From Beaufortia kweichowensis (lineage: Eukaryota; Chordata; Actinopteri; Cypriniformes; Gastromyzontidae): a stretch of 64,000 nt of DNA. Each line of letters opens with the position of its first letter. Positions within the stretch are counted from its first letter, which is position 1. Positions 25,101-37,100 of the stretch are shown here, in pieces. The notes below the pieces were generated by a model. The model was not told the origin of the DNA, made no database searches, and worked only from the letters and a program-made list of their open reading frames with translations. The position numbers were made by a program, and so were the translations under genes. The stretch is taken from assembly GCA_019155185.1 (NCBI GenBank), contig CM032811.1, positions 2,658,287-2,722,286 on the forward strand, written 5' to 3'.

Positions 25101-28100
25101 ATGGTGAAGTATGACCACCAAACGACTGAGAGCATAAAAACTAGAGACAGCATAAGCCAGAAATAGGGAAGTAAATAGATTATTTCATTATGCCTTTAAA
25201 CCATAAGTATACAAATGTGCATATGTTAATGAAAACATGCATGTCAACACACACATTTAGGTTCAATGTAAATGCCTTTTCATAAGGACAACCTAATAAA
25301 AATGTCCCATACATACATTTAGTATAATAAGAGTTGTTAATATGTTATTGCACAGAATAGTAATAATTTCATATATTGTCAGACAGATTTTAGAGATGTA
25401 ATGTCCTAGAAATGTCCTTTTTTAGATACTCAACAGCAGGAAGTAAGGCCGTCTGCTTGCCTGATTATCAGAAGCTGTAGTTCCCCCTTTTGTGAGTTTT
25501 AAAATCTATTCACAGTGTTGTCAATAAATAGTGTACTCAGAGAGAAAATGTTAAGATGTTTCTCCTAAAATTGCTTATTAGAAATAAAAATGAAAGAAAT
25601 GTGACAGTTGTTAAAACACATTTAGAGTACGGAGCTGTAGAAATAAATGTAGATTGTACTGTAAAGTTAAAATAATCTTGATTAAGGTAAATTTGAGTTC
25701 GTATACTGAAATCTTTAATAATCCTGACTTTTGTCTGCAGACATGACACATCTGAGCTTAGTTATATTAGACATGCACTTAAAATGTAATAAAGCACAAC
25801 ACTGCAATTTCTTGGTGATTATCTGGATCTTTGCCAAGATGCGCCTTTTGCTTTTTTAAGTCATGCAAATAACTGCAGAATAAACTTTAAATGGTGAATC
25901 ACCAGCACTGATATGAACGTTTCATGTATATATGCAAATAAAGTAATATTCTGTTACTGAGGCTTTTGTGTAGGTACAAATATTGAAAATCCAAACGGTA
26001 TTTGAACACTTGTGAATTCAATAGAAAAAGTTCATTCCTACTGCAAATGGCACAGTCTTTACACTTACATTCATTTATTACAAGTGACCAGTGGCACGTT
26101 GGGAGCAAAGGGGGTAAGGTGTCTTGCCCAAGGGAGGGACTTATCGGTAATAGGGACAAGGTAACATTTCTGTAAATGTCCCGTGATGCGTGCTGTGTGA
26201 ACAAGAGGCAGAACATTGCCATAAGCGGGATGTCATAGTGATGACATTTGTATTTGTGTATCAGGCCATTTGAGCAGACAAATCCTTGAGGGTAAAGCAC
26301 AAAATATATCACCTTAAATATAGTAACTGATGCACAGCATGAGTTATTGCCTCACTCTCTTATAAACACAAATATCTAGTGAGTCGGTTCACATTCACAC
26401 AGTTGTTGCTTTGCTTTTCAGAAAGATCCAGCATTCTTTCACAAGTCCCATTTCCCAGGGTATGCCTGCTGAAATCATTTTTTCTGTCTCTCAGCTGGAC
26501 CGGAAATCCGTCTGCAATTCTGGATCACACATTTTTGCCTCAATTCCAAATATGCTAAACAACATGTGTGAACCATTCACACAATTGAATCACGTGACTA
26601 ATACATAAATCAATATAATGTTAAATGCACTGTCATATTCTTTGTCATGTTCTCACACTATCCACTACCTGAAACTGCTTTTTAATTTCAATAATCCATC
26701 TCAAATTAATAAAAACATGACATTAGCTTCCTAATATTAAGCTATATTAGGAGATTATTACATTAGTCTGGTTAAATGCTTCTAAAAACTGTGGAAACCA
26801 ACACAGTTTATTATTGGTGTTAGCTACATCAGGTCACATGGCTTGGTGTGATATTGCTCTTTTAAGGGATTTAATGTAGAGAGAACCCAAGCATAATATA
26901 TATTTGACTAGCATATCATAAAGGTTCAGGGCTCTTTTGATTTGGATCAGAATCAAGCACCTTAGCAACTGCATACCAATGTCCTTGCAACTACCCACAA
27001 CACCCTAACATTGTGGTGGCGAGTTTTGCATAAGCAAGCACTTTTTTATGCAATATAAAATTGTATAAAGAAAAAAGTTTTAGACCACAGAAACAAGAGA
27101 AAGGAAAAAGCTAAGTGTGTTGTTGCTTACAACATTACAAACATCTGTAGTCCTGAAATGTTTTACCATTCTGGAAAGATTCCGCTATCTTAGGGATGTC
27201 TAATCAAAGTGCAGAAGAAAAGAAGCTCTGGTTACCATAATGATAATAGTGTGAGGTTTGTTGATATTTGTCTCGTCTTCCAGTGGCTTTATTCCTGAAG
27301 GATGTCTTTCTTGCTGGTGAGAACAGATGCTGGAATTATTTCTTCTTAGTAGGTAGCGCAAAGATGGTAGTAAAAACACACTAGGTGTGCATCCCATGCC
27401 TGAAGATGCCCAAACCAGTTCAGGGCCCCATCGATTTTAAACCGAATTCCTATCAGATTCTTTGAGTAAATGGCAGCAAAAAAGGCTAATGTCTTCCACA
27501 TGAACTCTTAAGGCCTAAAATCAGATATGTGCCGCCTCATCCTTCTTTCTTGTGATGTTGTTTTCTGGTGTGTATGTCTGTCTGTTCTGGTCTGCCTCTG
27601 CATATCCACTTACATCCTGTGTTTCTTCCTAAAGTACACATACTCTCTCTCTTTCTCTCTTTCTGGAGGAGTAAAGACCAGGAAACACTAACAACATTGT
27701 CTCACACAAATCAGCCTTCACTGCAGCTGTGCACAGCTGGATGCACCAATCAGCACCCGCCCTCTGCATCAGCTGACCAGAACAAAGAGCCAAAATCATG
27801 CGGGCAGCATACACACTCCCAGAGTCTGCTCCTGAGCTCTAGTTTACATACACACAGTTTATTTAAGTCTCTTCTACAACAAGCCTTCCACAAGGAAAAA
27901 GCAGAACTTAACTTTAAGCAAAAACAAGATTCATGTTAAAACAAGAGAAGCACACAATTTGGTTGAATCATATGCAATCTTTGCAGTCTCATATATATTT
28001 CTTGACTGGTTAACACATTTAAACATGATGCTAGTACATTTCAACATGATGCTAACATTTTTTAACATGGTGCTAGCACATTTTAGCACGATGCTAGCCT

Positions 28101-31100
28101 ATTTTAGCATGATGTTGGCACGTTTTATCATGATGCTAGCATGTTTCAACATGATGTTAGCTCATTTTAACATTATGCAAGCCTGTCTCAACGTTGTATG
28201 TTGTAGAATGATGTTAGCACGTTTAACATTTTGCTAGCACGCTTTAGCATTTTGTTAACACATTTTACCATTAGTGTATCATGATTTAACATTATCCTAC
28301 ATGACTACATGTTAATATTGATTAGCTAAGTGTTAAAACATATTTGAAATGTTAACTAAAACATACTAGTTTTAGTTAACATTTCAAATATGTTTTAACA
28401 CTTAGCTTATCAATATTAACATGTAGTGCATGTGTAGCATGTTGGAAGTTGAAGAAGCCTGTTTGCTAACATGTGTAAAACGAGCCAACCCCTGTGTCTC
28501 TATGATGTTCTGATGCAGAGATATTGGTCTTGCTAAATGGTTGCTAGAGTACTTTGGTTGCAAGGGAGTGGCTTGGCAGCTGCCAATGATGATACTCCAA
28601 CCCACGAGTGAAATGACCCTCATTTCTCTATGACACTGTGATGCAAAGATATCTGTCTGGGCCTTTTATAATGTCAGTCTATGGGATTGGTTACTAGGAT
28701 GCTCTAAATGGTTACTAGGGTTAAAAACCTTACTAGATTAAAAGCATCATGATCATCCTGGGAGACCGGTTGGTTGCTTGAGTAACATGAGCCCATCCCC
28801 ATGTCTCCAAGACACTGTGCTGAAAAGATACATCTGGGTCTTTAATGGCTTGTTCTTATAGAGCCTGCTAGCCTTATCAAATGTGGTAACCCACATGTTT
28901 CTACGAAATTCTTGCTCAGAGCTATGACCAGTCAAAGTTTGTTAAGTCTCAATGTTAAGTCAATAGGATTTTTTGCCCGCCCTTTGAACATCATCGGCTA
29001 GATTGCTTAGAAAGACATAGCACATCCCTCCCGAATAAGCTGGTCGTTTAAAATGATGCCTTGCCTCACAAGCCAACATAATAATACTGTAATTTGACAC
29101 TTGACTTAGCACTTGTATCCCACAAGCTCTTGTGAAATGTTTGATACAAAAGCACTGTAACAACCGATGTAATTCATAAACACCCATAAGACAGTAAACA
29201 CCCACTTTCAATCATGTGCATCCTACCCATTTCTATGTAAAAAAATAACATAATTTCTTTGTATGCATACATTAGGGTTGGGTACCGTTCAAATTTACCG
29301 GTTCCGGTACCTGAAATTCTATACCAGTACCCAACGGTACCTTTTTCGGTACTTTACTCTGACTTAAGTGACTTTCAGTGGACATAATAAGTCCAAACCT
29401 CCCATTTTCAACATTTTGTTATTTATTTTGAAATGTTCAATAATACACACAATCCTAACAATAAATAAATCTCTACAAACTCGCAGGGCATATTGTAATC
29501 ACACTTTTATGTGTGTCTAACATATAAATAAAATAAATAAATAAAATTTATAAGTAAAACAAATGATCAATGAACATAAAGGTCATAAAAGCAACATTTG
29601 TAAACTATTTTATGAAGAAAACAATACTAGCAGTTTTTTTTTAGAAAAATCAGCATGTCAACTTTCTCAGGTTCAACGTTGGCACGGGTGCGTTAGCCGC
29701 AGTAGCTACTTTCGCTAATTTGGGGGTTCGGCTATCGAATACATTGCACTCCTCCGCTTTTAAATACACGTTGTGTTTAACTAAGTGCTTCCTCAGGCTG
29801 GATGTATTACCACTGCCTGCCTTGTACTTACTGTTAGAAATATTGCAGGCAGCGTTGTCCGCATCAACCTTTGTGAAATGTAACCACACGTTAGAGCGCT
29901 TTCTGTTAGCCATTGCCCTGTGTGTTTGAGCAAGTTGCAAAAGGGTGTCACACTTCACACACGGTCTCTCTCACGCGTGCACACTTTCGTTACGTACCAG
30001 ACTCATGCGGTGCACAGACGTGTTCTCTCAGGTACCGAAATTGAGCACCGATTGATTTTATGTGAATCGATACTCGGTATTACCAACACAATTCGGTTGG
30101 TGCCTATAAAAGTACCGAGTATGGTACCCATCCCTAGCATACATCCACTCTTCCTCTTGTAATTATTGTTCTACAAATGGTTAATACATGTAATGGTTAC
30201 CAATATAATTCAGAAGGATATTTATAACACTAATGAGAGAAGCTTCACATCATCCATACCAACATTTCCCTATACGACAGAGGAAGGAAATACAATGAGA
30301 AATATGCCAAAGTAATACTGCGCCACAGCTTCACGGTGTGTGCATTTAAGTGTGCAAATATTATGTACTTTTTTAAAGCATGTTGGAGATTACACACTTC
30401 CTGCCACCAGTTGGAGACTCACAATAGCCACTTCCATGTGATCACCCCTACTACTAAACATACAATTTAAGTTTGATCTAAATTATGCACAAGATATGAG
30501 ATACTTTTTGTTTAACTTTTTTCCATGAATATATTGCCTTACCATGACAACATTATTCGAGATATAAAAAATCTGTTTCCAATTTAGCATCATTCCCTGC
30601 ATGTCCATGTCCAAGCTTTTGCTCATGCCTTGTAGACAACAACTCTGATTCTTGTGCTGAATTTCATGATATTTTAAGCATAAGCAACACCTCAAAACAC
30701 CTAAATATACTACTAAACAGTAGCGGCTCCTGACCAAAAATTATGGAGGGGCAGTTTCTGGGTCGTAAGCTATCCATGAATGCACAGGGAACTGGGTTAT
30801 TTAACAAAACAAACAAACTATTTACATGAACAAATAATTTTTTATCGTTTTTGTTTATTATTTATTATTGTTGTTTGTCAGGGCCAAGCTGTTTAATCGC
30901 TAATTTATCATTAATTGACAATCTTTCAAACGAGTTCTGCAACAGAAACTCGACACTATTACACACAGAATGATCTGCACTACTACTCGCCATCTTCGCT
31001 TAACTGACACAGATTCATATACACTTTACTGACGCAGATTAATAATATTGTCCGGAACCACGTTCAAGTAACGTAAAAGCAAGTGGGGCAGTCTCAAATC

Positions 31101-34100
31101 TGCCCATATGGCTCTCAATTAGAGCGCGCTGCAGTTCCTTTTTTCACCACAAATTTACGGTTGAGCGCCACACATTCTCACACAGAGAGAGACCCTCTGC
31201 CCCGCTTATCAAACCTGAAGCAATGCTATGAAATTTTAACATATCCACCTCACTTTATGACTTCAGACTTTATGACTTTATGACTTTATGTTTTCAGAAT
31301 AAGGATGAACATTTTTGAGTTAACAGTTAATTAGGACTGGTCCAGTTTATATAGAGTTCTAAGTTTTCAAGTGGCTGAATAGCCGCGCCTGCTACTAAAG
31401 TTTGATACGGAACCATAGCAAAATATTTAAGATATCCCAAATTGTTTTTAATTTTACATCAGCCATGTCTCTACATTATTCTGAACAAGATAAAAGCAAC
31501 GTGCCTAAATAAAAGTGAACTATTTTAATGTCTGTTGTTAGTGACGCACTTTCTGCTGCCAGTCAGTTTTTTTGTATAGCGGTTTTTAAAAATTGGATCA
31601 AGTATAAAGAATACATTAAATATATAAAAGAAAGAAAAGCATGAAAAGCAAAGAAAGTAAATACACTCCCATTCCCACAGACAACACGCATACATACTGC
31701 ACACAAACACTCACATAACCCATATGGGCACACTCTCACACAACGCACATGCACAAGACACACATACACAAAACACAGACACACACGCAAACATACTCAC
31801 AAAACACACACAAAACACAGGCACACATATAGGTACACACAGAACACAGACACACAAACGCACACTCGCTAAACACCCACACACAAAACACAGACACACA
31901 CACAAATACACGGACACAAACCCACACACTCAGAACACAAACGCACTGAGCAAATGCCAAACACATACACATGCACAACACACACGCATGCATCGCACAC
32001 ATGCCAAACATACGCACACACAGTAATATGTCACAAAAAACACAGGAAATAAACATACACATACAGAAGATAAAAGAAAAGAAACATAGATAACATATTA
32101 CACAGACTACACATTTTCAGTAAGGAGTAGTAAAAAAGTAATATTACAGTAACAACATCAGTGCTGTAAGCCTGTCGACCATACAACACACCGTCCAATG
32201 GCACCAAGTGACAACTAAACAACTTTACAAGGTGCCATTTGAAAGAAACTCTGACAGAATCAAGAATCTGCGACATGACTTTGCAGAGGTATGTATGCAA
32301 CACTACTTCCAGTACTTCAGACATATCATATTTACTCATCTGTGTATCCTTTTGTCTGTTACCGAGAGTATTGGAGATGGATGCCAATGTAATTCGCCAT
32401 GAATTTATTTATGTGGATGAGTTGGCTTCAACCTCACCAAAACCAGGCGGCGTGGAAGAAATGTAATGGGACAGAGGGCAATTACCAGTGTCCCTGGACA
32501 GCGTGGGGGTAATATAACTATGTGTGCTGCCATCACTCAAAACGGGGTCCTCCATAACAATTCCATACTGGGTCCGTACAATACCGGCCATATGCTCACT
32601 TTTCTTCATGCAATTTACAGAATGCTTGTCTTCCCCCACCAATTCCTGGACTGCTCCCCCGGGACCCCACACACATAATTGTGTTCTTTACTGTATTCTA
32701 AAGAATATACTTTTGGTTTACATATGTTTATGGTTTTGTTGTATGCTACTACAACAGTAATATTTGGCCTAATAAATAGTTTCTGTTTCTACATTGCATT
32801 GGTGTTTACAGTGTACTTGTTACCCCTCTCAGCAGAATATTTTCACTGTAGAACATTGTATTGAAATGTAGATATAAGCCTATGAAAGACCAAAGAGCTT
32901 CAGCTTTAGAACAACATTGTTTACATGGTATATCCAAACATTTACTATTATGAAAGAAGTGTTTGCCATTTGATGCATTTGCTTCATTCTGACATCATAG
33001 ACATGTGTTTATGGCATTTTTGAATGCAGTGTTACATTTTGAGTGTGCAGTTTTGGAAATAGTGTGTAGAGTTTTGAAAAAAGTTGACAGGTTTGAAAAT
33101 GTGTGTAAGCAGTTGAAAAAACCTGTAATAAGTATAAACTTAATAAACTATTGCAGTTTTGAAATTATTTTGCAGTGGTGAGGAACCCAAAAAGTCCAGT
33201 GGAGAAAAAACTTTGGGAGAACCCAGACCCAATCAGGGGAGCCAGTTCTCCTCTGGCAATATTGCTGCATCTCTAGAAGCTGACAGTGCTTGAACAACTA
33301 GCTAACAAAAAAGGAAAAAAACAACTTAGTGTCCGGAAACACCAGGCTTTTCCACCAACCAGCAATCCCGATCACCAGAGTACTAATCACACGCACCTCT
33401 TTCATATCGAGTCAACACCCACGGCACAAAATAAAAGCAGCACAAACACACAGCACACAGTCTGGTCTCTGTTATGGAAAAGGACTCTTACCTGTTACGA
33501 AACTTACCTGTTATCTCGATCTAGTCTCATCGTTTTCCGTTTTCTCCAGCGTGTTTCTGTCTCCGTGTGTTTGTGTGCTCACTCACCTGCTTTTACCAAC
33601 TTTTGGACTCCATACTCCATTCTCCCTCGACGGCATCCCTGGTAATGAAAACACAAAATCAAAGTTATTAATACTCATTGTCATTGTTTAAGACTGTTTA
33701 CATTCAAGTTACCTGTCTTCTGTCATACTCACCTGCCATTGTTACATTTACCCATCTGTGCAATAAACTCGTCTGGTTTTACTAGTCTGTCTGAGTCCAT
33801 AACAGAAGACCAGACCATTAGATCGACATGAATCGGACAGCCGAAGGTCAACTCCAGATGCTGTTGGATTTGAAGAAGCATTGGGCTCAAGCCCTTCATT
33901 CAACAATCTATCCACAAGTTGCACATCAAGTTCAAGGCTGTATGGAAGATCAACATTACACACTCCCTCCTGCCCGGCTCCGGCGAGTTATGCAACCGTC
34001 TCCAGCTCAAGAAAAGACTTATCGATACCTCGTACAAATGTCAGTCTATAACTGGAAGCCCTCTCGGCCAAGGAAGCGTCTGATTCTGCGTGGGCCCTCT

Positions 34101-37100
34101 CCAACTAAAAGTGTGACTACTTCACATGGAAGAACTTCATCTGCTGGTTCTGGAGGAATCCACAGTGGAGATCGTTCTAGGACACCCTTGGCTTATCACC
34201 CACTATCCCTCCATCGCTTGGTATATGGGCAAAATCCTGAAGTGGGGCAAAAACTGTTCCCCTCAATGTTTCCATGAGCTGCCAAAACCTGTCCAACCTG
34301 TTCCTGTGATTCTTGTCTGTTCCACGTCTATTGAAAGTACATTGGAAAACCACTCCATCAACATTTCCCAGCAGTATGCCCCCCTCAGTAATGTCTCCAT
34401 CGAACACGAAGCCGGTTCACAAACACTCCTCTTTCTGAAAGCAGAGAAATGCACCTTCCGTTAGTCATCAATCCAGTTCCTAGGCTACCACATAACCCCT
34501 CAGGGTATCAAGATGGACAAGGGAAAGGTGAACGCTATCCGCACCTGGCCTATTCCTACAACCATCAAAGAGCTTTAGAGATTCCTCTGATTTGCAAACT
34601 TTTACCATCTTTTCATTCACAGCTACAGTTACGTCATTTTCCCACTTACCAGACTCCTAAAAGGTGGGCCCAAGTCTCTGTCCTGTAAACCAGAAGCAGA
34701 GTCCCCCATGAAGACCCTCTAGAATGCCTTCACTACCGCGCCCACTCCTGGTTCACCCAGATTCACAAAAACCCTTCGTAGTGGAAGTAGATGCGTCCAC
34801 CTCAGGAGTCAGAGCGGTACTTTCACAGAAGCAGGGGAATACTCCTCGACCCCATCCATGTGCCTGTTTCTCCCTCAAACTCAAAATTATGACATCGGCA
34901 ACTGCAAACTCCTGGCCATCAAGGAATAGGGCGAGCTGGCTGAAGGGGGCTCACCCTCCTTCATAGTCTACACAGATCACTGCAACCTTGAATATCTGAG
35001 AGACGCTAAACAACTCAATCCCAGGACATGGCTGCTGCCAGTGCCTTTGAGCCAGCTCCACCGGGGTGCACACCTGGTCACACCTATTAAAGAACTCCAT
35101 TAATTCACTCAGCGCACACATCCCTGGGCACTGATCATCCTGGAACCTCTCTTGCTCTCTTGCTGCTGGAAGATAGCGTCTGTAGCCCGGCATGGCCAGT
35201 GACATCAGAGGGTACGTGAGAGGATGCCGGGAATGTGCAATGGCTAAAACACCACGCCATCCACCCACAGGAAACCCCTCCGCCAGCGTCCATGGTCACA
35301 CCATCAGTAGACTTTATAACAGACCTCCCAGCATCAGATATTCACACCTGCATCTTCGTCGCTGTGACCGCTTCTCCAAGGCCTGCCGTCTGGTTCCCAT
35401 GAGGGGACTCCCCACCGCCATGGAAACTGCTGAGGTACTGTTCAATCATGTTTTTAGAAACTTTGGAATACCTGAAGATATTGTATCAGACAGAGGCCCT
35501 CAATGTATCTCCTGAGTGTGGAGAGCTTTCTTCCCTCAAAGCAATGGACAGGCAAGATCCAGGAGATGGGCTGATATCTCTTTACCGTCTGCCATGGTCA
35601 TCCGGAGCTCCTGGAACTGTTACCTCACCTGGGCCGAGTACGCACAGAACTCTCTCCGACAGAACTTACCCCGTTCCAGTGCGTACTCGGCTATCAAGCA
35701 CCCTTCTTCCCCTGGTCAGGTGACCAATCAGCGAGAGGGTGTGGTACTCAGCCCACCAACATCTCTAACGAGCAGTAATGCCTGTCTTACCCCTACTCCG
35801 GTGTTTCAGCCGGGCCAGAGAGTATGGCTGTCTACCAGAGACATTCGTCTGAGGCTCCCCTGCAAGAAGCCCCAGATACAGCAGGAGCCCACCCCGACGT
35901 CAGGGTTTTTGGCCTTCAGGAGTGGGCCGTGGAGAGAGGGGTTCTGTCATAAAAACACTAGGCTCTTCCAATCAACACAATCACAAGAGTACTAATCATG
36001 TGCACCTGTTTCTCATCGAGTCATTACCCACACCACAATATAAAAGAAGCACAAACACACAGCGCACCATCTAGTATCCATTATGGGAAAGGACTCTTAC
36101 CTGTTACAATACTTACTCTCCTCGTTCTCCGTTGTCTCCAGCGTGTTCCTGTCTTAGTGTGTTTGTTTGCTCATCTGCTTCCACCAGCTCCTGGACTCCA
36201 TACTCCATTCTCCGTCGACGGCATACTCACCTGTCTGTCTGAGTCCGTAACAAATAGCTAGTTGCAGTTTTGTAGGGAGGATTTGTTAGGTCGTCTCTTC
36301 CCTCTTTAGTTTATTTGTATAGCGCTTTAACAATGTAGCACTGTTTCAAAGCAGCTTTACAGCAGAATAAACAGAATGACAAGCAGGGAAATATAAAAGC
36401 TAATTTAATAACTAATATCTAATATCAGCAGTCTCCTAGTGAGCACTCCAACACGGCGACGTCTAAATTTGCTGAAGTTTCAAGCTGTGTAGGTCTGAGT
36501 TTTGAGTTGATCTGGATTATTAGTTGTGATTGAATTTAACAATGTGTTTGTGTGTATGGTAAACTAGGTAGTAGTTAAAAGGCTAATATTATACAATAAA
36601 GGATTGTTTAGCCAGGGATGACTGAGTTGACTGAGTGCAGCTATAACAAGCTATAATACTCTTGTCTGAGTATGGACTGCACCCTGCTCACTATGACCAC
36701 CTCGGAATATTGAGAACAGACAAACTGAGAGCAGAATACAATTCAGACTATTATGGGAAGTGTTCCTGGTTCCAGTTGATCTAATTATTGCAGCCTAACA
36801 ATCCCTTGGAGGATTTGTATTATAAAACTGTTGGAATATGTGTATGGTAGGTTAAAGAAATGGGTCTTTAATTTAGATGTAAACTGACTGAGTGTGTCTG
36901 CCTCCTGTACAACACTAGGGAAACTGTTCCAAAGTTTAGGTGCTAAATAGGCAAATTATCTACCACCTGCACTTGATTTTGAAATTCTAGGAGTCCTAAG
37001 AGCGTAGTGAACTCACAATAACCACATCAACATGATCAGACCCTGAGACCAAACATATAGCTGAAGTTTGATTGAAATGAATTGATGTACATAGAATTTA

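Noticed and set aside
25899..26312. 137-codon minus ORF
   Set aside because: Overlaps SINE-like sequence and has no recognisable domain.
28010..29212. CRISPR-like array
   Set aside because: Short periodic units with no spacers, in a vertebrate intron; it is a minisatellite inside an interspersed repeat.
31563..32062. Cys/Val-rich or Thr/His-rich ORFs
   Set aside because: Translations of the degenerate CA repeat.
33330..36252. An infectious or intact retroviral provirus
   Set aside because: Gypsy-type gene order, no envelope gene, many stops and deletions; treated as a dead retrotransposon.
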